Below, piece after piece: positions 50,154-59,646 of a stretch of DNA of 64,000 nucleotides. Each line of letters starts with the position of its first letter. The stretch's first letter is position 1. Origin of the DNA: Histomonas meleagridis (taxonomy: Eukaryota; Parabasalia; Tritrichomonadida; Dientamoebidae); the NCBI GenBank assembly GCA_020186115.1, contig WSYJ01000149.1, positions 992,001 to 1,056,000 of the forward strand, given 5' to 3'. Made by a program: the position numbers and the translations under genes. The notes beneath the pieces were generated by a model, which saw nothing but the letters and a program-made list of their open reading frames with translations, made no database searches and was not told where the DNA came from.

Positions 50154-50696
50154 TTACTTTTTGTCTCTTTCTTTCTTCTCCATAAGTTTTATGATTTTGG
50201 CATCTTTGATTGCCATTAACTCCATCAGCATTGAAAGTTTAAGTTCCAATGCTTTAATTAGGTCGGATTGATTCTTTCCTTCTATAATCTTTTGGACAAG
50301 TAATTCTCGTTCTTCATCAGTCATTGGTAATTCTTTATGCGTTTTTTTTGCTGTTTTTCTTTCTCCAGTTCGTGTTTGTTTCTTTGGTTCTGTTAGATTA
50401 GCTTTAACATCAGAAAGTACTTTTTCTATAAAGCCGGGTTTTGCATTTGCCAATCCATCAATTGTTGATTTATCAAGTGTTATCCCAATTTTTTTAAATA
50501 CCTTTTGATTTAAAGTTGTCCAATTATATATTTTTGTGTCAACTCGAAGTGCTTGTGAGTAATTATGAAGATCAACTAATTTGGGCATAAATTTATGTAT
50601 GACCTCTGCCATTAAAACTCCATCGCTAAAATCTCGTGCCATATTCCTTACCTTTTTTGATAGTGAAAGAGAATTTATCCATTCTTCTACTGACAT
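50154..50696 (-). CDS. SPEF1: SPEF1-like calponin-homology protein
   Basis: 180 residues. Residues about 3-105 are the SPEF1/CLAMP-type CH domain: WINSLSLSKKVRNMARDFSDG, VLMAEVIHKFMPKLVDLHNY, NWTTLNQKVFKKIGI and AKPGFIEKVL. A short C-terminal coiled coil (about 145-180) mediates dimerisation in the family. SPEF1 binds and bundles microtubules in the central apparatus of motile axonemes. This protein is shorter than the animal one but has both parts. Only 60 bases separate its start from that of the kelch gene, so they share a promoter. Confidence 0.93.
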   Translation of the reverse strand: MSVEEWINSLSLSKKVRNMARDFSDGVLMAEVIHKFMPKLVDLHNYSQALRVDTKIYNWTTLNQKVFKKIGITLDKSTIDGLANAKPGFIEKVLSDVKANLTEPKKQTRTGERKTAKKTHKELPMTDEERELLVQKIIEGKNQSDLIKALELKLSMLMELMAIKDAKIIKLMEKKERDKK

Positions 50697-50756
50697 TTTG
50701 TAATTGTATCGTTATATGATTATAACGGAATTTTTCATGTCACATGTCGCCGCCAA

Positions 50757-52748
50757 ATGGCAGATCGTTCAGAAAAATTAATTTCATGCGCAGGAAAACA
50801 ACCAACTTTATCAGCAACGAAACCTTCTATGTGTATATCAGAAGATACTTTTTATTTACTTACAAATGAGCTTTGGTGTTTTTCATCTGATTTTCAATGG
50901 AAGCAAATATTTCCATTACCATTTTGTACGCGTGAAGGTCAATCAATGATATCTACCCCAATGGGAGTTGCCTTTTTTGGCGGCATAGAAAATGGTAATT
51001 TTCAGAATGATTTATGGATATATCATAGAGGTGAATGGATTTATGTCGCATGCAAAATTTCGCCTCGTGCATATCATGCAGCAGCGTGGGATGATCGAGG
51101 TTTCATATTAATATATGGAGGAAGGAATAATGACAATAATCACCTTAATGACATGTATTTAATTGATACAACCAATCAAGAAACGATTAACATTTCGATT
51201 CCAAACCTTCCAACATTTTATGATCATTCCATTACATGTCTTACAAATTCAAAATTTGCAATTTTTGGCAAAACTACAAATCATGACAAGCTTGAGTTCT
51301 ATACTTTCGAACTCCAACAAAACACATGCACGAAGTTAGACAGTGTTTTTGACAATTTTTGTGAGTATGATCATTATGCCAATCTTATTTTTGACATGCT
51401 TTTCATCTTTTCTCCTAACAATGACAAACTATGGGTCTATGAGTTTACGCACAATGTATGGATCCCATTAATTTTTGATTTCATACCAACATACGGATTC
51501 ATTTCAAATGAGTTTTGTACATCTGAAAACAAAACACTTTTTTTGGTTGACAGCAAATTTACTAAAGTTTTTACGTATCAAATCTTCACGGACTCACCGA
51601 ATAACGCCAATTATCATAATCATTCGCAGTATATCAATTTTTTGTCTCATTACATAAAAGAAGGAATCAAAAATTACGAAAAGTTGAAGTCGCCGTTTAA
51701 AGAAGACATTAATAATGAAATGTCACAACTTATATCGAATCGTAATTCATTATCATTTGACTTACAAAATAACGAAATTGTTAATATTGATTTATCAAGT
51801 AAAATATTCGAACTTAATGATGAAATCCAATTATTAAACAAAACAATTTCGAAGATAACCATTATAAATAAATCGAAGAACTTAAATAAACTTAAAAAAA
51901 TCAGTAAAAAAAATAATAAAAACAAAAACAAAAAAGATAAAAGTGATTTGAATATCGTCATGAAACAAATCAAAATAATTAAAGAAAATAAAAAAACTGA
52001 AATCAAAGAATTAGATGAAGAAGTTGAAAAATTATCAAATGACATCCAAAAAATTTCGTTTTATTTCCAAACTCAAAACAATTTGCAGTTTAAAGGGAAT
52101 TACGAAGAAATTTTGCAAAATTCGCTTCAAATTTGTAAAGAAATTCAATACCAAAGAGAAAATTTGAATGAGGCAAAAAGTGAACTGGCAAAAATTGAAA
52201 ACGATAAAAATTCAAATGATTTTGAATTGTATTCAAAAGTTTGGGGTGCCTCCAAAAAATTAAATGATTTACAAAAATCAATCATGAAATCTAGAATTAA
52301 ATACAGTGAATATTTAGTTGATTCTATAAAGAAAAGAAATGAAGGATTGAATTTAGTACAATCAAATATGGATATTGTTATCGATGATTATTTCGATTTA
52401 TTAAAAGAAAAACAAAAAATTGAAAATTTTGAAAGTAAAATTAAACGGTTGGATACGTTAACAAATGATCTGAAAAGTGACAAGGCCAATTATCAACAGA
52501 AATTGTCGAAGGCGATAAAGATCATTCAAAAAGTGGGAAAGCAACAAACAAGAAGAAGATCATCAACATCAAAAACAAGGAAACATAAGAAAAGGAAATC
52601 AAGTAATAATGCACCTAAAAGTGCTAATTCATCTCCAAGAAATGATTTTGCTTTGACACCTTTTGTGGATGCAAGAATGAAAAAAGAAATTTTTGTTAGA
52701 GATATTAATCAAATATTGGACAAGATCGAGAAAGAAATTAAATATTAA
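50757..52748 (+). CDS. Kelch beta-propeller protein with long coiled coil
   Basis: 663 residues. The first ~280 form kelch-type blades (STPMGVAFFGGIENGNFQNDLW, GFILIYGGRNNDNNHLNDMY), five or six in number. Residues about 290-580 are a Lys/Asn/Glu-rich coiled coil with a very basic patch (KKISKKNNKNKNKKDK). A second basic, Ser-rich segment (QTRRRSSTSKTRKHKKRKSS) precedes a short conserved tail. Propeller plus coiled coil is common in trichomonad scaffolds; the basic segments could bind nucleic acid, tubulin or acidic membranes. The divergent partner is SPEF1-like, which slightly favours a flagellar or microtubule role. Function is not established. Confidence 0.82.
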   Translation: MADRSEKLISCAGKQPTLSATKPSMCISEDTFYLLTNELWCFSSDFQWKQIFPLPFCTREGQSMISTPMGVAFFGGIENGNFQNDLWIYHRGEWIYVACKISPRAYHAAAWDDRGFILIYGGRNNDNNHLNDMYLIDTTNQETINISIPNLPTFYDHSITCLTNSKFAIFGKTTNHDKLEFYTFELQQNTCTKLDSVFDNFCEYDHYANLIFDMLFIFSPNNDKLWVYEFTHNVWIPLIFDFIPTYGFISNEFCTSENKTLFLVDSKFTKVFTYQIFTDSPNNANYHNHSQYINFLSHYIKEGIKNYEKLKSPFKEDINNEMSQLISNRNSLSFDLQNNEIVNIDLSSKIFELNDEIQLLNKTISKITIINKSKNLNKLKKISKKNNKNKNKKDKSDLNIVMKQIKIIKENKKTEIKELDEEVEKLSNDIQKISFYFQTQNNLQFKGNYEEILQNSLQICKEIQYQRENLNEAKSELAKIENDKNSNDFELYSKVWGASKKLNDLQKSIMKSRIKYSEYLVDSIKKRNEGLNLVQSNMDIVIDDYFDLLKEKQKIENFESKIKRLDTLTNDLKSDKANYQQKLSKAIKIIQKVGKQQTRRRSSTSKTRKHKKRKSSNNAPKSANSSPRNDFALTPFVDARMKKEIFVRDINQILDKIEKEIKY

Positions 52749-53289
52749 AGTATTTGTGATTCATTTATATCTGAGTAAAATTTATTGTTTTCTTTTTTTC
52801 CTTTGTTTAATTCAATTTAACAATAAAATTATCTTTTTGTAATTTATTATTCAATTCTTGATTTGGAAGGTGTTATTTTTATAATGGAACTCACATTGGA
52901 TATGGTATATCTTGCACGTTTTTATATGAAAAATATACATTCTCATCATGATATTATCAAATAATTCATTATTCATAAAGAAACTATTTAATAAGGTTAT
53001 TTTTTGCAAAATATATATTATTAATAATCGAGTTGTATATCAAAAAAGGAACACAAAGTTTCGTTTTTCTGAGATCTAATAAAATGAAAAAAAATTATAA
53101 AATTATTAATAATCGTGTTGTACATATTTGCTTTTACTTTACTATCACAAAATAGCATTTTATATAAACGAGTTATTTATATAACTCAAATGCATTTTAA
53201 TTTTATGAATTCATTTCATTAATTTTTTAAAAATATATAATATATATACAAATTATACCCGATATCAACTCCAAATTTTTATTAACTTT
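52749..53289. other. Intergenic AT-rich spacer between convergent genes
   Basis: Includes two similar segments, near 53010-53035 (ATTATTAATAATCGAGTTGTA) and 53102-53122 (ATTATTAATAATCGTGTTGTA), each about 20 bases. No gene seen. Confidence 0.45.
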
Positions 53290-55053
53290 TTAATTATTTA
53301 TTATTACAATGTTATCACTTTCTGCTACATCATCTTGGTTACTCATAGCTAACATAGAAACACCGAATGCAAGAGCATTATGCTGATTGATCCCAACTAT
53401 AAGTTCTTTACCGAAATAATCTTTGATCATTTCTTTAACTTTTGGAATATCCCAACAATTTCCAACGAGTATTATATTATCTACATGATTTCGTGATACA
53501 CGCACTGTATCAAGTATTCTTTTGATTAATATCATAATTTTATCAAACAAATTTTTATTGATTTGAATGAATTCTTCTCTTGTTAATACATATTCTGTTT
53601 CTCCAATAAATATTTTCAAGTTGGGTTGATACAAAAGTTCAAATTTTGCTGTTTCACAAAATCTTCTAAATGTGTTCATCTCTTTGAAATTAAGTTTTAG
53701 ATCTTCATTATGCGTTTTCTTAATGATATAATCCATAACATTTTGGTCAATATGTTTTCCACTTATATTTATATCACTTTCTTCTGATTCAATATCAATT
53801 TTTTGATTTTTGGCTTTAACGATAGAAACATTAAATGTTTCGATTTCATATTCGATAATTAAATTAATTTTCCATTCGTTTGTATTATTCATTGTTATTG
53901 TTTTTGGAACACGAAGTGTATTTGTGTTTATGTTTTCATATATTATTTTTCCTTTTTTAATTTGTTTGCATGCAAATGCTGCGCCAATTGCAATAGTCAC
54001 TTTGGGATCAATTTGTAGGAATGGGTTTTTCCCAAAATAATTTTTAATTATTTCATAAAGATATTTCGCTTGCGCACCAACAATGATAATATGATCCACA
54101 TCATATTTCGATATAGATGCTTTTTCAAGTAGTTTTGTGATATTTTCAATTATTTTTTCACATACATCTTTATTAATTTCATTAAACTTTGCTCTTGTTA
54201 AATGGTATTCAATATCTTCAGTGAAGTATATTTTAGTTTGAACTTGAATCGAAAGTATTTTGTATGCTTTTTTACAACTTCTTTTAAGCTATTTCATCAT
54301 TCTTGGTATAGATCTTAGATGTTCTGAATGAGTTCTTATAAGAATGTGATCCATTATATTTCGAATTATATCTCTATTAGGGTTCGTGCAGATATCAAAT
54401 GCAATGATGTTAAATGATAAATTCTTTGCTTCGAGTAGTGATATTTCTGTAAAATCATCATTAAGTAAATCGTAAATTAAAAAGGTTTTCTTTTCTTTAA
54501 AGAGATCAAAATGAGAATGATACGCAAGAGCTGCAGCTGTTGGGTTACTAATAATTTTAATAAAATTTATTCCTGCATAACGGCCAGCTCGAAGAGTTGC
54601 TTCGCGTTGATTGTTGTTAAAATGCACTGGAACTGATATCACTGTATCGCGTGTTCTCTGTTTTCCAAGGTAACAGTTACCTACATTTAATAGATATTTT
54701 AGAAACTCACTTAAGACTTCTTCTGGTTTAAAATCTTGTAAAAACGGAATTTTGATAATAATTTCATCATTCGCTTCTCTTGAAATTTCAAAAGGCCACT
54801 CATTTCTCTTTTCCTGAATAAAAAGATCAGAAAATTTTCTTCCAATCATTATATCCAAATCATAAATTGTAGCACTTGGATTCATGAAAGAAGTATCTAA
54901 TGCACATTTACCAAATCTTATCTCTTTTTTTAAAAAAGAGACAACTGAAGGAATACATCGAGATTGATAACCATCACTAATAACACAATAGTCTCTCTTG
55001 GAAAAATAAGCTATTGATGACTTTGAACCAAAATGAATCCCAAAGCACGCCAT
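53290..55053 (-). pseudogene. Hsp70-like protein with duplicated nucleotide-domain lobe and in-frame TAG
   Basis: From the ATG at 55053 the frame runs to TAG at codon 255 (54291-54289) and continues in the same frame to 53290, about 587 codons. Before the stop: a divergent Hsp70 N-lobe (FGIHFGSKSSIAYF, SVPVHFNNNQREATLRAGRYAG, NPTAAALAYH). After it: KRSCKKAYKILS and VDHIIIVGAQAKYLYEII, the Hsp70 lobe II. Then, instead of a normal substrate-binding domain, a second lobe II appears (KHIDQNVMDYIIKK, TFRRFCETAKFEL, VDNIILVGNCWDIPKV, NALAFGVSMLA). Phosphate-loop residues are poorly kept (LIYDLLND for the usual DLGGGT type), so ATPase activity is doubtful even without the stop. The TAG could be a recent nonsense mutation or a sequencing error. 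Confidence 0.85.
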
Positions 55054-55225
55054 TATATAAAATTAACGTCCTCCTAAGTGACAAAAAATACTTTTATGCT
55101 TTGTTATGTTTACAAAATTTTGTAGCGCTACTTTTTTGATTCAAAACGAGATCTGAATGCTATATCGTATGTGTGAGAGTCAATCCAACACGGACAGATA
55201 TCGGAACATCATTCTTAATAATTTA

Positions 55226-55263
55226 CCCTGATGTCTTTCCAATTCGCGATTTTTACGACCGTT
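55226..55263 (+). repeat. Left terminal inverted repeat (38 bp)
   Basis: Begins CCCTGATGTCTTTCC and ends ACGACCGTT. It is the exact reverse complement of 56530-56567. Confidence 0.95.
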
Positions 55264-55304
55264 TATAGTATTCAAAAAATAGTAAACGGCCTAGTGTGGC
55301 CACA

Positions 55305-56468
55305 ATGCACAGCAATATATTTCCAAGAAAACCCCATAAAGACTACACGAATTACAAAAAAAGGCCAATGCTCGAATGTGTTATAACTCAAATTTCAAGA
55401 GGATACCCAAGAATTTCTAAGATTGCACAAACAAGTAAAATTCCTGATTCCACACTAAGATTATGGAAAGATATATTAAAGCATAATCCTGCTTGGAGAC
55501 CATGGAATAATGATCATGGAAGTGGTCATAGGATATTTACAGACATAGAAGAACAATCAATTAAGGATTTTATTGTCAGTTGTTTTTTACAACCAGGTTT
55601 TGTATTTACCAATGAAGACTTCATAATAATCGCTATGAATGCATATCTAACAAAATATCAAGATATAACTAATTTTAAAAAAACGAAAGATTTTTTAGTT
55701 TCACACCAATTTATCGCAGATTTTAAGAAGAGAAACCATCTATCTTCTTGAGTTTTACATCCTAAAAGGAGACCAAATGTGACTGATAAAGAAAAATCTA
55801 ATTGGATCGATACAATACAAAACCTTCTTACTTCTGTTGATCATAGTAGAATTGTCAATGTGGATGAAACATGCTGGAAGTGTTTTCCAAATGGTATGGT
55901 AACTTGGGCAGAAAAAGGATCTGATGGAATATCGATCAACTTAAATTCTTCACCGAAGGCATCGATAACTGTGCTGGCGAGCATACGTTCAGATAGAACC
56001 AAAATTCCCCTTTACTTTATAACAAAAGGAAAGACTGATCTTGTAAAAACAACACAAATTGGTGATGTTTCACCTCACATGTCCACCCACTCAGAAAACG
56101 GATGGACCACTGAGGAAACGTTTTATGAGTATTTACTGTTCCTCCGGCAACACTTCAATGACGAAGATCCTATACATTCGTTACTTGACTCATATAAAGC
56201 CCACAAATGTCAATTAATTATCGATTTGGCAGAAACTCTGAAGATTAAATTATATTTCATACCACCCGGTATGACTGATGAATTTCAACCATTAGATCGA
56301 AGGGCCTTCGGGTGTTCGAAGGCTACAGCACGTTATCTGTTTCGAAAAGAGTACAATCAAAACAATGAAAAAAAATTTACCAAATTACAAGCAGCACAAT
56401 GCATGGTTTGGGCATGGGAACACCTGCAACCCAATATAATCCAAGAGTCTTGGTCAATCTATGAATGA
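55305..56468 (+). pseudogene. Pogo/Tigger-like DDE transposase with one in-frame TGA
   Basis: From the ATG at 55305 (MHSNIFPRKPHKD) the frame is open for 387 codons except TGA at codon 149 (55749-55751); both halves are in one frame. The N-terminal half is the DNA-binding part with a helix-turn-helix (GYPRISKIAQTSKIPDSTLRLW). The second half is a DDE_1 endonuclease: IVNVDETCWK (first Asp), HSLLDSYKAHKCQL (second Asp) and PPGMTDEFQPLDRRAF (third acidic position). All catalytic acids are kept. The TGA separates DNA binding from catalysis, so this copy should be inactive unless the stop is read through or is a base error. Annotation from GTG starts at 55296 and 55779 would be artificial. Confidence 0.9.
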
Positions 56469-56529
56469 AACATTTATTCATTAATTTTCTTTCAGACAGA
56501 AAGTATTCATATTGAGAGAAACGGTTTTT

Positions 56530-56567
56530 AACGGTCGTAAAAATCGCGAATTGGAAAGACATCAGGG
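56530..56567 (-). repeat. Right terminal inverted repeat (38 bp)
   Basis: Ends GGAAAGACATCAGGG next to TA. It matches the left repeat over all 38 bases; the next inner base differs. Confidence 0.95.
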
Positions 56568-56569
56568 TA

Positions 56570-57180
56570 CCTTGTTTTGATCGTTTTGAATTGAAAAAGT
56601 GGCGCGATAATATTTTTTAAAAGTGACTGGAGTATAAATTTTTACAACTTTTTCTCAAAACTAAGCATAAGAATCTCAATAAAACTTTGGTATCATTTCA
56701 CCCAAATCATCATAATCATATTTGAAAATAAAGATGAAAAAATGTTCAATTTTTTTTATGCTTGATTTAAATAATGTTTTACATCAAAAAATAAATATTC
56801 ATCTTCTGGTGTACTAAGAATGAAAGCATAAAAAAACCATGATTCTATATGTAAATTTATTAATGCCATTAAGAGGGTAACTTTGTTAGGTTACACAAAA
56901 GCGAGTTCATAAAAACATTAATCATATCCATGATGACTGGTTTTCAAAAAACACCACCGAGCTTGATGGCACTTTTTATGAAGAAAATTTAAATAATATT
57001 ATTCTCAATTGTAATGTTTATATTTACACTTCATTGAGAAGGATCCACTTTTTGAAGCCTTCACGAACTAAATTAGGAATTTCTGGAAATGAGCATAAAA
57101 AAAAATAATCATGCTGTGGCAGCATGTAGGACATCACATTGAATCCATCTTTTCAATTTCATATATGAGGAAGACAAGAA
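56570..57180. other. Intergenic spacer right of the transposon
   Basis: AT-rich; nothing recognised beyond the small ORF that follows. Confidence 0.4.
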
Positions 57181-57336
57181 ATGGATCAATCTGGAAGAAA
57201 ATATTGTGCTTGGACAAAGAAAGGAGACAAAAAACTCAAAGATTTAAGCAGCAGCTTTGGCGGTGATCTCGATAAATTAATGAAATATTGTCCTGATCGC
57301 TCTGAGTCAAAAAAAAAAAAAAAGAATGAACGTTAA
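57181..57336 (+). CDS. Very short ORF with Myb/SANT-like pattern
   Basis: 51 codons from ATG to TAA. CAWTKKGDKKLKDLSSSFGG recalls the first helix of a Myb/SANT repeat (W, acidic residue, KL, then G), and the tail is poly-Lys (from a 14-A run). It covers barely one repeat, so it is either a fragment of a Myb-type gene or a chance ORF. Myb factors are common in trichomonads. No upstream continuation of the domain was found in any frame I checked. Confidence 0.25.
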   Translation: MDQSGRKYCAWTKKGDKKLKDLSSSFGGDLDKLMKYCPDRSESKKKKKNER

Positions 57337-57446
57337 GTAAAATTCTTAACTTTACTTCACTATTTTTTGTGAGAATAATTAGTCGGAACCACTCTCAAGA
57401 GATCAAGAAATCAAAGAAAAAAAAATTATAATCAACACGACAAATA

Positions 57447-58820
57447 ATGAAGACGCCCCCAATATTATTGCAACACGCAAACTCTGAGCGCGTATCTTTA
57501 TTCTTCAAGTATTTTCTTGATATTTTGATTTTAATTTGTACATTTACTAATCTCTATTTATACATTCAACAACTTTTAAAGACCGAAGTACATATCACAA
57601 TGAATGCAATGACATCAGAAGAGCCAAGTATCATTTCTATGGATTCTTTCTCGTCGATTGAATACACATCAAAAGAACTTGAAGATGCGATTAACCAATT
57701 ACACTTACCAACATGGTCACGAGCATATGTTCCATGTACTTCCGAAAAGAGCGAAGTTACATGTTCACAAGTTGTTCACTCATGGCGAGTTATTCAACAA
57801 TGGGTTAATTATATTGGGGAAATTCCGTATCAAAACAGAAAATATATTCATATATTACATTGTAGTAATGGGTTAGGCAATCGTATTGGCATGGACGTCG
57901 TTATGTTCTTATTAGCTGTGATGACGAATCGAAGCATTGTCATCGAAGGGAATCATTTGTATCAAGGGAAAGTCATCACAGATCATGGAAGTGCTTATGA
58001 CTTTTCATATCCGGTCATCCATCTTACGAATGAAACGCAACAAATTCTTTCGGCACGTAACGAGTTTAAAATCGAGACACTTAATGACTTTCATTCGATT
58101 AATTTCTTTAATCATTCGAACGAAACTTTTTATCTTCGCGATCTCTTATTTTCGTCAATGATATATGTCCATTATCAATTATCAGATTTTGCACTTCGAC
58201 ATTTCGGAATGCATTCGATATATTTCTTAACAAACTTCTTGATTAAGTATAGCGATGACAAATATAAATACATATTTGAGCTATATAAAAACATACCAAA
58301 GAACATTCGGATATTTGGTATCCATTTAAGGTTCCAACAGCCCGGACACTTCTTCACATATGGAATTGACCATAACATGCGAACATTAGTCCCGTTCTTG
58401 AATGACCAACTGAACAAAAGGCCGACGATATTCGCGTTCACTTCGGACAGTAAAGAAATGGAAACGGAATTCCTGAAAGTCTACGGAAATAACACCATTC
58501 TAACAAACACAATTAAGAAGCCCGACTTCGATCATGACTCGCCGCAAGTGGACGTGCTGTTCCTGATGTACGCAGACCAATGTTTGCTCACGTTTCGTTC
58601 TTCGTTCTCGTTTTTGGTAATGGCGTCGACTTGTAAGAGAGGCTACTTCATAGAAAAGGAATCGCCCGGTATATTTAGAATGGCAAACTCGCAAGCGGGC
58701 GCAATATCAGCGCTCTATCATAGACGGGATTATAATGATTGGCAAACTACAAGAAGATTAGTGCTCAATGATATGAACGAGAATTGCTATAGATATTATT
58801 TCAATTACTTTTTGATTTGA
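57447..58820 (+). CDS. Type II membrane fucosyltransferase-like enzyme
   Basis: 457 residues. A signal anchor (about 20-45, FLDILILICTFTNLYLYI) puts the rest in the Golgi lumen. HCSNGLGNRIGMDVVMFLLA followed by MTNRSIVI is the GDP-fucose-enzyme type N-terminal block seen in GT11/GT37-like families; IFGIHLRFQQPG provides the HxR-type GDP-binding segment; LLTFRSSFSFLVMAS matches the late S/T-F-S motif. Several Asn-X-Ser/Thr sites lie in the lumenal part. It probably adds fucose or a related 6-deoxyhexose to surface glycans. Linkage and acceptor are unknown. The gene ends in TGA; its second half is notably less AT-rich than its first. Confidence 0.82.
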   Translation: MKTPPILLQHANSERVSLFFKYFLDILILICTFTNLYLYIQQLLKTEVHITMNAMTSEEPSIISMDSFSSIEYTSKELEDAINQLHLPTWSRAYVPCTSEKSEVTCSQVVHSWRVIQQWVNYIGEIPYQNRKYIHILHCSNGLGNRIGMDVVMFLLAVMTNRSIVIEGNHLYQGKVITDHGSAYDFSYPVIHLTNETQQILSARNEFKIETLNDFHSINFFNHSNETFYLRDLLFSSMIYVHYQLSDFALRHFGMHSIYFLTNFLIKYSDDKYKYIFELYKNIPKNIRIFGIHLRFQQPGHFFTYGIDHNMRTLVPFLNDQLNKRPTIFAFTSDSKEMETEFLKVYGNNTILTNTIKKPDFDHDSPQVDVLFLMYADQCLLTFRSSFSFLVMASTCKRGYFIEKESPGIFRMANSQAGAISALYHRRDYNDWQTTRRLVLNDMNENCYRYYFNYFLI

Positions 58821-59646
58821 TTAAAATTATATGTATGATGTTGCTGCATGTGGATATGTAAAAAAGATGTTGTTAGGAATTGTAAAATGTTTGATTCTTT
58901 GCTGGGGGTGTGGCAATTTGGCGTCAAACGATCAAAATATATTTCCACTATTTTTTAAGGTAAACCTAACATGCAACGATAAAAACCGATTCAAAAAGTG
59001 AAATCCACGATTAAAAACAAGGCGAAAAGGTGTTCATTTGAATACTTTACATTTCTAATATAAAAATCATTTTTTTGCGAAATTTCGCTCTTAAGTTTTT
59101 TTTTGCTCCTACGATATTTTTTAATCCTAATATAATCATACATTTTATACATTAAAAGATAAAAATTAAAAGCATAAATCAGGAAAGATTGCTGATAAAT
59201 GTTGTATTTCTAAAAAAATTGAGCATTGTATTTGGCTAGAATTCTAGGCCTAATGTTTTTAATATATATATATATAACCTAGCTATTAATAGAACTTTAA
59301 TAGAAAAAGAAAAAAAAAATGTCCCAAACCAATTTTCATTTCTTTCGAATGTGCGTTATTTTTTATAATTTTTTGAAATTGATGAAGATAATGATAAACT
59401 TCCTCATATTGTTTTTAGTGTTTTAAAAATTGCTGATGTGCGTGTTTTGATAAACTTTTCAGTCAAACATAGCCAGATCCTCTTTATGCCTAAGAATAAA
59501 CTTATTAGTTATATCTCTATTATTTCTTGTGCCTATAATTTTTATCAAAGGACAACTGGTAAAGGAAAAAAAATCACATAATCCCTCATTTTTTACTAAA
59601 ATTGCTTCCGACTTTTTGTGTTCAAAATTATCGTATTCGATTAACT
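58821..59646. other. Intergenic spacer
   Basis: AT-rich, with a short TA run near 59262-59275. The in-frame TTG at 59602 is not needed as a start for the next gene. Confidence 0.4.

Larger units (their letters stand above)
55226..56567 (+). mobile_element. Complete pogo-type (Tc1/mariner superfamily) DNA transposon
   Basis: 1342 bp bounded by perfect 38-bp inverted repeats and flanked by TA on both sides (55224-55225 and 56568-56569), the expected TA target duplication. It holds one DDE transposase reading frame interrupted by a single TGA. Identical termini suggest recent insertion. It landed in the short spacer upstream of the Hsp70-like gene. Confidence 0.93.

Noticed and set aside
55296-55751. 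Two separate transposase genes
   Set aside because: Both halves are in the same frame, separated by one TGA, and the second half begins only with GTG. One interrupted gene is simpler.
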